Part shown: positions 38,245 through 50,200 of the stretch, in pieces
How positions within the stretch are numbered: the stretch's first letter is position 1
How the letters are laid out: each line of letters opens with the position of its first letter
Source: Ditylenchus dipsaci
Taxonomy: Eukaryota; Nematoda; Chromadorea; Rhabditida; Anguinidae
Reading direction: 5' to 3'
DNA: 64,000 nucleotides
Assembly: GCA_004194705.1 (NCBI GenBank)
Contig: SADC01000187.1
Span: 62,001 to 126,000 of the forward strand
Notes under the pieces: model-generated
The model's database searches: none
What the model saw: the letters and a program-made list of their open reading frames with translations, nothing else
What the model was told of the DNA's origin: nothing
Program-made: the position numbers and the translations under genes

Positions 38245-41200
38245 TTAAGTGTGAATATCAATTCGCCATTCTCGAGAAACGTATGCTCCAGGTTTGCGAA
38301 TGACTACCAGTCGAAGATCTCTATCATGAGTGAACTCCAAGTCAACTGGGTTATAATCTGTGAAAAATATTAATTTTGTTATGTCTAAATCACCAATAAA
38401 GACTAACCATCGTAGTACAGGTGAATGTTTCTTGGGTAGTATCTCACCCCTCTAATCACAATTTTCTCCACGTACACATCAGGGTCAAAAGTGCCATTTA
38501 TGTCTAGGTTTTTAGAGACAATTGTGTACAATACCTCACTCTGCTGTTTGTAAGTGAATGACCAGTAGAGGTATTCTCCAGCCTCATACTTAAACGTCTC
38601 CCCGTCGTCCATGTACAGGGTTCCATTGGCAAACTCTTTGTTTAACTCGGAAGCAATGTACAAAGTGACTGGGTCATCACGCATCAGCTAAATACAACTC
38701 AATCACAATCCCAAATTTATCGGTACGTGACATTTTGATGCCACGCCGTTTTGATGCCGCGGACATTTTGATGCCGGCCGTTTTGATGCCGCCATTCTGA
38801 TGCCGCCCATTTTGATGCCGGACAATTTGATGCCGCATCAAATTGATACTATTCATAAGAGTACAACTCTTTTTTCTTGCTTTGTCCCTTTTCTCGATTT
38901 CTTCCGATATGTTGAGATCTTTAAGCCTGTTTCCAGCGCGAATGCGATATTTCATAAATTAAAGTTAAATAAAATTATTCTTTTGCAATTAGAATCTTGT
39001 CCTGAGAATATTTTATAATACCAAATCAGCGATTGACGAATACCATTTTGTTGACGAATACTTTTTTTGGTGCCATGGCATTTCGTCCAAAATTCAGTTC
39101 GTCCAAAGTCAATTCGTCCGAAATGCAGTTCGTCCAAAATTCAATTCCTCCAAAGACAATTCGTCCAAAATTCAGTTCGTCTAAAAGTCAATTCGTCCAA
39201 AAGTCAGGTCGTCCAAACTGCAATTCGTCCAACTTTGGGCAAAATTAAGTACGTCTAAATCTCCATTGGTCCACTCCCACCTGCGTACCAATATGTAGGC
39301 ACTGCCAAATACTTCCAGGTGTCCTTACTACTCACCCTTATCACCTGAGGGTTTCTCCCTAAGTACAATCACCTAAATACCACGTTTTTTGGACTACCAC
39401 CTGAGTACTACGCGGTCTACTTCCCGAAATCCAAAATTTCAGGTTCGGGAGAGAATACCCGTTCATAGCAGGATCCAGGTGTCCTTACTACTCACCCTGA
39501 AGCTTACTGTTCCATTGAAACCTATTTGTCTAGGCAAAAGTAGCTTGCCACCACCGCGATTCGAATCTGTAATCTATTAGGGGATTAATTTACGAAATAC
39601 CAATCTCATGCCACAGTAGCGAAAATCTAATAAAACTGGTTTTTCAAGAGGTTTACTAAAGGAGGGACAAACTGTTTGCAAAAAAACGATTGAGCGAATC
39701 AAAATCGCAATGTGATCTTCTAAATCGATCAGAATCTTACAACCGAACATAGCAAACTACTCCAAACCACTATAAACAGTGTAACTCCGTTGGAGTGATT
39801 TAGGTTAGTTTCGGATATTCGGAGGTGTGATTCTGAGCGATTAACCCGATTACATTGCGATTATGACTTGCTCAATCGTTTTTTCTCAAAAAGTTTGTCC
39901 CCCCCCCTTTAGTAAACCCCCAAAAAACCAGATTTTATTGGCTTTCGGCCACTCTGGCACGGCCTTCTGAGCGGTGGGAGTTATTCTGAGACCGTAAAAT
40001 GGTTCTCTCGCAAAAATTTTGACTTGAAATTCAAACTCGAACTGAATTTTGGACGAATTAACTTTTGGACGAATTGCTTTTTGGACGAATTGACTTTTGG
40101 ACGAATTAACTTTTGGATGAACTGAATTTCGGACGATTTGTCTTTGGACGAATTGACTTTGGACGAACTGAATTTTGGACGAAATGCCATGGCACCACTT
40201 TTTTAGTACCGGCCCTGGGTTGGCTGCTTCGCTTCCAAGACCAGCACGTTTCACATTGCAAATAATAGAAAATAAAATAAAAAGTAGTTCCTCCGAAGTT
40301 AATAAGAGCTGGAACTACCCAAGTGATGGTATCCAGGTGCCTCCAAAACATGTTCTCATCTATCTCTTGACACGTCTATATACTACGTCTAATATTACAC
40401 TACCTGCATACTAACACCTGAATACAACTACCTGGGTACCACTACCTGGGTAGCTAGACACCGCACCACTATCTGGACATTACTACCTGAATAACACTAA
40501 ATAACACTACCTTGGCACTTCTAACTGAGTACCGATGCCGAGGTGCTGCCTTAGTAGTACCACCTGAGGGCCTACACCTAGTTACAATAACCTTTGTACC
40601 ATTAACTTTGTAATACTATCTCTGCACATCTGTATACCTAAGGGTCATAAAACATTTCCGAATTTAGGTCTTTGCAAATTCTGGAGTTACCAAATTTAGT
40701 CCAGAACACGATTTTAGATAGGGTCAATGATTTTTAATTACTTTAGGCCAAATCTAACATACCGTATATCTCTATTAGAAGGCCGGGCCTTCTATTTTTC
40801 AACCCTAAAAAGTCGGAAAAAAAATATTTCGATTTTGAGATTTTTGAATGCTCAACTAAAATTTTAAAAGTGGAATCAGGTGAGCTCGTGCTAACTAAGA
40901 AAACGCGAAAAACAGATTTGCGAATTTCTTTTTCTAGGCTGATATATAGGTCCTCAAGGGGGCCCTCTATTAGAGAGGGGCCTTCTATTAGAGAGGGGCT
41001 TCTAATCGAGAATATACGGTACCTGTTTAGGGAAAGTATCAGGTTTACAATTTAACTAGAGCCGCCTAGAAACTCTTACTTGTGGCCGAAGACAGGAAAA
41101 AAAGTTTTTTTCTCATGAATAGCACCAATTTGGTGCGGCATCAAAATGGGCGGCATCAAAATGTCCGCGGCATCAAAACGGCGCGGCATCAAAATGGGCG

Positions 41201-44200
41201 TGTCCGCAAATTTATAACTCATGTAAAAATAATTCAAGAAAAAAAGTAAACACAAATTATTGGGTAAAGAGCATTTTTCGCATATTTGTTCCTTTAAAGG
41301 ACCACGGTTTTTGAACGCAGCGGCATTTACACAATTTGGGTTGGCGGGGACACTTTTTTATTCCGAAAATATTTGTTTCAATTATTTTGTATTTGCATTT
41401 GAAATTAACATTAAAAAAACCCCCGAAGGGGGCGCAGGGGTTTGGTTGGTAGGTTAGAGATGCGAGAGATACAAGGTTAGAGATGCGCGCACTCACTTAC
41501 CTTAGACATAATTACGAGCAAGACTCTTGATCAAAAATGCATATAGAGGCTATTTTTGCCAAGTCCCATGCTGAAAAACATGGTAAAACAGCTAAAAAGT
41601 CGAAATTTCTGGACCAGAACTCAAAAATAATGTTTTTTTGAACTCCTGAGGTTATTTTAGGTCAATATAGGGTGTTTAGAAACACTTTTTTAAAAAAGTT
41701 GATTTGGGGGGGGGGTATATCCACGTAGGGTTGAAAGTTGTCTAAATCGTCGGGATACGACCGACTCGCCAATGCTATAACTCGCGAACGCCAAAAAAAA
41801 CTCGCCAACGTCAAAACTCGACAGTGGCAAAACTCGCCAACGGCGAAATATCGCCAACGACAAAACTGGCCAACGAAAAATCGATTTAACTGCCCCATCC
41901 TGGATCGGCCATAGGGGGCCGTTTAATCGAACTTTTCGTTGGCGAGTCCTTCATTGGCGAGTTCTGCCGTTGGCGAGTATTTTGCGTTGGCGAGTTATGG
42001 CGTTGGTGAGATTTGCTTTTGTAAAGTTTCTTTATTGGCGAGATTTGACGTTGGCGTGTCTTTTACGTTGGCGAGTTCGGACGTTGGCGAGTTCTTTGCA
42101 TTGGCAAGTTTTTTGTTAGCGAGTTTGTTGGGTCCCAAATCGTCCGATGTGGCAATGTCAAGCACTGTTGGGCTCGACTAGTAGATGGTTTAAAATTTTG
42201 ATATAATTTTAGATGCCAACAAAAAATGATTTAAAAGTAATTGTTGAATATTTTCGAAGTAAAAAAGTGTCCCCCGCCAATTCAAATTTCGGAAATGCCG
42301 CTGCGCCCAAAAACCATGGTCCTTTAAAAGGCCCTTTGCCAAAATAGTTAGCTGTGGCCATAATTTTTAAAAATTAGTGCACGCAACGTAAAAGCCCAAG
42401 TGCACGGCACACCCCTCCCCCTCCGAAGAGTATGAGTTCTCTAGCCGTAGAACTGGGCCGTAGAAACCCAATTCCTAGTAATGTGAAGTGTGCCGGTCTT
42501 TCGCCGCGAAGCTCCGAAACACCCTCTGTTTTTTCTGAAAAGATATGTTAAATGATAAGCAAAACACCCCTAACTCTTACCCCTTGACTTTAAAACTCTT
42601 TGAAGGGGGTACACTTGGTATGCTCTCTGCCCGCAAGATTGCTCAGTGCGATTATGAACCAAATTTATAGGACATAAACGTACTTTGGAGGCACGTCTGG
42701 CTCGTTCTCTAACTGGAATAATGGTTCCACCCGTTGGTAAACAGGAATTTTATCCAGAGGAGTATCCACATATACAGCTCCTGGAAATTGGTACAAAGTA
42801 TTTATACTTGATTTAAAGGGGTATGGTCACCTGTTACAAATTTTTTCCCCCAATTCATATTTTTTTCCGAATCATTGAACTTCTGCACTGATTTTTCCAA
42901 TTGGTTTCTAACAAAACTATATCCAAAATCAAATTCTAGGCCTTGTTTTGTCAGAAACCAAGCTGAAAAATCTATATAGAAGTTCAATGATTCGGATTTT
43001 TTTTCAATTGGCTGGGAAAAATTCAAAAACAGGTGACTATGCCCCTTTAAAAAGTAGTTTTACCTGGAGAAACATGCATTCTGTTTGTGTCCCACTCGTA
43101 CCAAGCCTGACTTCTTCCAGGCAAATACAAGACACACTGGTCACATCTGGTTCCATGACTGGGCGCACAAGCAGTCCCGGTCCCACCAACCATTCTCTTT
43201 CTTCGTCAAAAGAGCTTTCGTCTTCAGGGAACTGAGCCCAGAGAGGCTGCATCACCAATGAGCCAGTTTTAGAATGCTCGTAAAAGAGTGTGTACCTAGC
43301 AATCAAAGATTATGGCTGAATAATTTTAAAATAAAATTTTTTTTAATCGATAAATTGCGAATGATATTTGCAGCAACCAATCCAACAATTCATTTTCGGG
43401 TTTACGTTGGATGGAGTTTTGGTTGTACAGTTGAACCTCTGTAAACCGGCACCCTGGGGAGTTAGTAGTACTCAGTTTATGTGAAGAAAGTTTCGATACC
43501 GAGGTGTTTCGCAATCGGTGGTACCTTGGTAGTGGTAGAACGTCGGTAGTCGTAGTAGTACCTTGATGGTGGTACCAAGTCGTTTCCAAACCACCAAAAC
43601 CACCTAAAATTAACCGAAACCACCCAAAGAATCCAAACCACCCAAAACCAACTGAAAGCACCAAAAACCACCCAAAATTACCGAAAAACCATCCTAACCA
43701 CCCAAAATTACCGAAAAACCATCCTAAACACCCAAAATGTGTGGCTCTAAGCAATTTCGGGTGGTTTGGATGCTTTTGGGTGTTTTTTGGTGTTTAGGCG
43801 GTTCGCGATAGTTTGGGGATGTTTGGGTGGGTTAAAATGGTTCGGGGTAGTTTGGGGTGGTTCGGGGTGGTTCGGGGATGCTTGGGGTGGTTTCGGGCCG
43901 TTTGGGTGGGTTTGTTGGTTTGGGATATAATATAATTGTGGCGGAAAATCTCTTTTTTGTGGCCGAAAATCTCTTTTTTGTGGCCGAAAATCTTTTTCTT
44001 GTCGCCGAAAGTTGGTCTCGACACGAAAATTAACAATTTTTGAATTTTTTTGAGTGAAATTCAGGGTGAGAAAAGAACAGATGGCTCAGGACCCACTCCA
44101 GAATGGCCAAGAGGCCGAAATATTTTTTTTGAGGGTTTACTAAAGGGAGAAGAAACTTGTTATTTTCATGTCGAGACCAACTTTCGGCGACAAGAAAAAG

Positions 44201-47200
44201 ATTTTCGGCCACAAAAAATAGATTTTCGGCCACAATTTTTTTCGGCCACAAAAAAAGTATTTCAGCCCCAAAAAAGAGATTTTCGGCCACAAAAAAGTTT
44301 TACCCAAAAAAAATATATGAATAACAAAAAAATCAAGGACTTGCTGATAAATTGTCTAGAACTCAACGCAATGGACGAGTACCAGCTACGAAAAAAACTT
44401 TCGGGTTTGAAAATCTGATTGTGAACAGGGTCAGAGTGTGGGTGTGGGACTGAGTGTAGGTGCGGCATTTTCAAAATCAGATTGTGAACAGGGTATGGGT
44501 CTGAGTGTGAGTGCGGGATTTTCAAACCCTATTGTGAACACGAGTGTGGGTCTGGGTGTGGTCTGAGTGTAGGTGCGGGTGTGGGTGCGAGATTTTGGGA
44601 TATGTGAACGTAGCTTAAGCTTTTGCCTTTTTTTGGCCCAAAATGGTGTTTTTTTGGTGTTGCAGGTTCAATATCACGTGGTGGCACACTATTTTTGCTG
44701 GCTTATTTGCCAGTTTAGAGGTAATTAGATTTTTTTGACGCCAGATTCGGAATCAGCGACCCGAATTACCTCTAAACTGGCCAAACAAGCCAAAAAAAAT
44801 AGTGTGCCACTTCGTGGGATTGAACCTGCAACACCAAAAAAAACACCATTTTGGGCACAAAAAGGGAAACGCTTACGCACTGCGCCATGGAAGCCACTTT
44901 TTCAAACCTAAATGGCTTCTCCCCCCCCCCTTTAAGTTATAGCTTGCAAATAAAAAAAATCATGAAAGACAAAGCCACCTCATGTCATAGGCTTGTCTTT
45001 CAGCTTAAATAACATAAATGACCACCCACCAATAAGGCAAAAGAGCATAGCGCCTTCGAATGGCTGACCGAATAGCATTCTTAGCGTTGTCGGAATATAG
45101 CCAAGGCTCCCTCCTTTTGCAGTCAATGTGCGCATGCGCTCGGAAGAAGGGCTGAATTGTGTTAGGATCAACGGTAAATAAGTATGTGTTTAATACAGAA
45201 GTGTTACCTGGAAGGCTCCAGCCTGATACCACCTTACCAACAATTGTTCATCGACATTTTTGAAGAAGCCACCCACATCAGCACCTACATGAGGAATACC
45301 CGCCACAGACAGGGAGAGCAACATGGGCACAGAGGCACGCAGATGAGGCCATTCGGCAGTGTTGTCACCCGTCCATACTGATGAATACTTTTGACTGCCC
45401 ACGAAAAAGGAGCGAGTCAGAATGTAGGGACGAAGGCGATTGTTGGATCTCAACAGTTGGCCCTTGTAAGTGGCAGCAATCTAAAAAATTTAGGAATTAT
45501 GTGTGTGACAATATTACAAAACGGTAAAACGCCACCATAAGAGCACCATATATATTGTGGATGTCTCTATGCTCCCAACCTCCATGGTGTTTGACATCCT
45601 TAGGCATAGTTGTTTCAGGCCCATTGAACACACTAGGTTCATTCATGTCATTCCAGTGAACAGTGTTTCGGTGGAGCCTTTGTATTGATCCAGAGCGAAT
45701 TTGTTGGACCAGTAATCTCTGACCTCCGGATTCAAGAAATCCAGATACATGGATGCTCCAGGCCTAAACAACTCTTGTAGAACCACTTTAGAACTTACGA
45801 AAAATTTGAAACTACCAGCAATGTCCTTCATAGTCTGATTCCCCATTAGTTGTCTTCACAAAATAGTTGTTTTCTTGGGCCTCCTTGTAGACGAAGTAGT
45901 TATCGTCTTTCTTGATGTGTGGATCAATTATAGTAACCAGCTTTCGACCCTGCACAGGAATGTAAATTTAAAAATTGCGTGAGATTAAGTTCAAAATGCT
46001 GACCTTATCCTCCAGCTGTTGGATCATCTGCTGTGAATGGGCGAATTTGACCGGATCCCATGTGAAGTAGCGTTTTCCATCGGTGTGCTCAATGTCCAAC
46101 CAGAGAACATCAACTGGAATGTCATGCTCATCGAAACCAGCATGAACAGCAGCCACATCAGCCTCGTCGTTGTAGTTCCACCGGCATTGGTGGTATGCGA
46201 TAGAAAACATCTGAGTAAATAGATGGTCAGTTAAGACCCTTTGAACTAGATAAAGAGAAAAAAACCAACCGGTGGAAGAGGATAAACTCCAGTCAGCTTA
46301 GCATTTTGACGGAAACATCTGTTGGAGAAGGACCCAAGAAGAGGTAGAGATCAATGACTCCTGATTCAGAGAAAAAGTGTACATCCACCTGAGGAACTTC
46401 GTTAGAAGATCGGAACTGGTTGACAATAGAGGCGAGTACGCCCTACAGATTTTTTAACATTATAAAGAGTACTATAACTTCAGCCATAAACAAGTACCTT
46501 GTCGGCAGTGGAAGAATGGACGTCCACCCAAGTCTCAGCAGCATTCAGCCAAAGAGAGCCAACTGTGGTCTGCTTACTGTGAGCCACCACATAGGGCACT
46601 GAGCCATACAAGGCCATTGGACTAAAATGTAGATGGTGAAACTTAGAAATTAAGATTGATTCAATACTTACTTTTCAAGTTCATACTCAAACACATCCAA
46701 GTTATAGAGGCGGTAGGGATCGGTGCTGCTGAAAAAAGCAACTAAATAATTTGTCTAACAAGGGAGGGACCCTGGTTGTGACCTGGGTAATTTCAATAAT
46801 TTTTTTATGCGCGTATTCTTGTATAGCGTGTCCAAGTTCCTTATGAATCTGGCTCCTTAGCTCTGAAAGCTAACAAAATTTTTAGGAATTACCCATGGCT
46901 CAAGGGCCAGCTATGAAAACTAGGGTATTGAGGTGTTTATAGAATTTTGAGTGGTTGCAGTTCAGAATCCCCCCCCCCCACGGGACTGATCAGGTGGAGG
47001 AGATAACTTTATATTCGTGTTTCTCGACCCCGATTTCATGAGAAAGCCGGCTGTTTTTTTGGTTCTGAGAAAAAAATTTTTTCGAACCTCAGGGGGGTAT
47101 CATGGTTTTTTAGTCAAAATTTGAAAAATTTAAATTGGCGCCTTTTGAATTTAAAAGGGAATAAGGGCTGTATTGGGAGGGGAAGGAATAAAAGGGGGCC

Positions 47201-50200
47201 ACTTTTATGGCAGAACATCATAAATTTGAATATCTATATTCTTCGACTGCCTCACCATGTTTTTCAACTGGGCCGTGGCAAAAAAGACTCTATATGCATT
47301 TTTTGATCAAGAGTACTTCTCGGAATTATGTTTAAGGTAAGTGTGTGCGCGCATCTCTAACTCTCAAGCCCCCTGCGCCCCCGAAGGGGGCGCAGGGGCT
47401 TGGGGGCTTGGAGTTGAGATGCGCACACCCATATACCTTAGACACAAATCACTCGAAAGTGACTCTGGATGCATGAAAAAGCATGCATACCAGAGTTTAT
47501 TTATGCGGTAGGCCCCAGTATTCAAAAGTATGTTCAACATCTTCTTGTTAGTGGGCCCTGTGTGATCAGTGGCCCCCTTTTATTCCCTTCCCTCCCAATA
47601 CAGCCCTTATTCCCTTTTAAATTCAAAAGGCGCCAATTTAAATTTTTCAAATTTTGACTAAAAAACCATGATACGGGGGCCTCCTGTGGTTCGAATTTTT
47701 TTTTCTCAGAACCAAAAAACAGCCGGCTTTCTCATGAAATCGGGGTCGAGAAACACGAATATGAAGTTATCTCCTCCACCTGATCAGTCCCCGTGGGGGG
47801 GGGATTCTGAACTCAAGCCTTTTGAGTAACCTATATATACCACACTTTGTGCACCTTCAGAGCTGGTGAGCCAGATTTGTCAGGAACTTGGGCACCCTCT
47901 ACAAGAATACGCAGAAAAATTTTCTCATCGAAATTCCCCCAGGCCACAGTCAGGATCCCTCTCTTGTAAATTTTAACAAGAAGAATACATACTCAGTGTT
48001 TTTTAAAGCGAAAGAATCAGCATGCTCAGGAAGTCCATATATGAATTTGAAGCCAACATAGGAAACATCCAGTCCTACCGAGCTTGACCCATAGGGCTGA
48101 AAGAAGATGGATTTCAGTTAGTAATAAACAGCTTGCAATAGCAGCTTACCTTGGTATCTTGATGGGATTTATACGTCTCTTCCCAGAAACCATTGTCAGA
48201 AGTCTCACCCTCCTTCTTTTCACGGAAGTGTTCGAACTTAAGCAAAGAGCGAGAATTCACACTAAGTACCAGAGACTTCTTGGCATACACATCCAACCGA
48301 AAAGGTTTGAATGAGAGCACTACCTTGTGACCGTCCTCCTTGGTCACAAATGAGGCTGATTCAGGACTCTGCTCTGCTGCCAGAAAGCTAAATAAACAGA
48401 GTTGCGAACTCAAAAATTAAGAAAAAAGGTACATTTGGTAATAAAAGTACAATTTTGGCACTTTTCGTCGAAAAATGGCACTTTATCCAGTGCTTATTGA
48501 TTTTCGAGTACCCAAAAAATATTTGACGTAAAAATTTAAAAATAAAAGAGTTTCGGGTCCCAAAAGAGTACAAATCTTTTTCAAAAGTATATTTCGACAC
48601 CCTGTAAATAAAGCATATTGTTTTGGCTGTAAGTACTTTCGGCCGGAGTCCATTATACCGATGCTCCGGAAATCGGGGTTTAACCATTCTTAAGGCAGTT
48701 TTAGCCCCTGAAAACGATAGAAAACGTGTTTTTAGGGCGCGGTCGACACTTTTTAGAAAAAAATTTAAAAATTTTTTTTTTACCAAAAATTGATTTTTTT
48801 TGCCTTGGTCCCCCCCTGTGATCGCGACATTTGACATTCTCTCGCACTCATCTCCAGGCTGTACGCTGCTTGAAAAAGAAAGCCCGGAGTTGACATGTCC
48901 GGGATAGGGCTCACACAGCTTTTTTATATCCTAAGCCTAAGCCTAAGCCTAACGGCTATACGCTGCTTGAAAAAGAAAGCCCGGGAGTTGACATGTCCGG
49001 GATAGGGCTCACACAGCTTTTTTATATCCTAAGCCTAAGCCTAAGCCTAAGCCTTGAAAAAGAAAGCCCGGGAGTTGACATGTCCGGGATAGGGCTCACA
49101 CAGCTTTTTATATCCTAAGCCTAATGACTAAGCCTAAGCCTAACGGTCGCAAGTGGTCGGCCGCAAGTGTCGCGCCAAATTATATCAATTATTCATAATT
49201 TTTCTTAGAAATCTAAATAAACAGTAAATAAAAATCAATTAAACAAAAAAGTAAGGCATCACAGGGGGGACCAAGGCAAAAAAAATCAATTTTTGGTAAA
49301 AAAAAAATTTTTAAATTTTTTTCTAAAAGTGTCGACCGCGCCCTAAAACACGTTTTCTATCGTTTTCAGGGGCTAAAACTGCCTTAAGAATGGTTAAACC
49401 CCGATTTCCGGAGCATCGGTATAATGGACTTTAGCCGTACTTTCCCCGTCAAATTATTCTTTTACCCCGTCAAATCGTAAAAATATTTTTCTCTTGGGTA
49501 TTTTTTAACTTTTTTTCTGTTAATGGGAGACAAAGTTGTTGATGAACCTAAGCCTAAGCCATCAAAATGTAGCCGTAGATCTCGGCTTTCTAACAAGCTA
49601 TCGACTGAATTTCTGAGATTCCAAAAAGTTAGAGAAAGAAGTCTTTTTTATGGACTAATTTTTTGAAAAATTTGCTCCATACAAAACCTTTTTCTCCAAC
49701 TTTTTGAAATCTTAGAAATTCAGTCAATAGCTTGTTGGAAAGCCGAGATCCAGGGCTACATTTCGATGTGTAAATGTTAAAAAAATTGGATAAATCTTTT
49801 TTGCCACTTTTTGGCTTTTTTCTACCACCTTTTTCGAGCTTTGGTCAAAAAAGCTTTTTCTGCCACCTTTTGCTTTTTTCTGCCACCTTTTGATTTTTTC
49901 TGCCACCTTCAAGCCTTTTTCTGCCACCTTCTAGCTTTTTTCGGCTCTACCTTGTTTCGTCCCAAATTGTTTCCGCCAAAAATCGTTATAGCCAAAAACG
50001 TTACATTTTTAATTAATTAGTTTTCTACACATGGTTTTTCTAACTAATTTTGTGGGCATTCTCATTTACAAGTTTATACTTAAATTGATGCTAGAGAGCA
50101 GGGCTAAGTTTTGCGTATAAGGTTGTATAAGACCATGTCTGCAATATTTGCTGAAAAACACCAAAAGTTCTCAAAAAAGTCCAGGATTCCGGAAATTTTA

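Larger units (their letters stand above)
38721..41206. mobile_element. 2.5-kb foldback element with TTTGATGCCG arrays, 9-bp duplication
   Basis: Ends CGGTACGTGACATTTTGATG and the inverted CGGACACGCCCATTTTGATG. The left arm (38,735-38,850) is about eight tandem units of TTTTGATGCCG with short variable spacers; the right arm (41,130-41,200) is about four inverse units. The exact 9 bp repeat CAAATTTAT flanks it (38712-38720, 41207-41215), pointing to Mutator-type transposition. It sits in the last large intron of the glucosidase gene, 33 bp upstream of an exon. It has been invaded by another foldback element (39,069-40,196) and a MITE (40,762-41,019). Confidence 0.85.
41285..42330. repeat. Inverted repeat of the TTTAAAGGACCATGG family around a foldback element
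   Basis: TTTAAAGGACCACGGTTTTTG ... GGTTGGCGGGGACAC on the left is inverted as GTGTCCCCCGCCAATTC ... AACCATGGTCCTTTAAA on the right. The interior has been filled by other repeats, including the foldback element at 41,752-42,136. A compact intact-looking copy of the same family is at 60,486-60,687. Confidence 0.55.
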
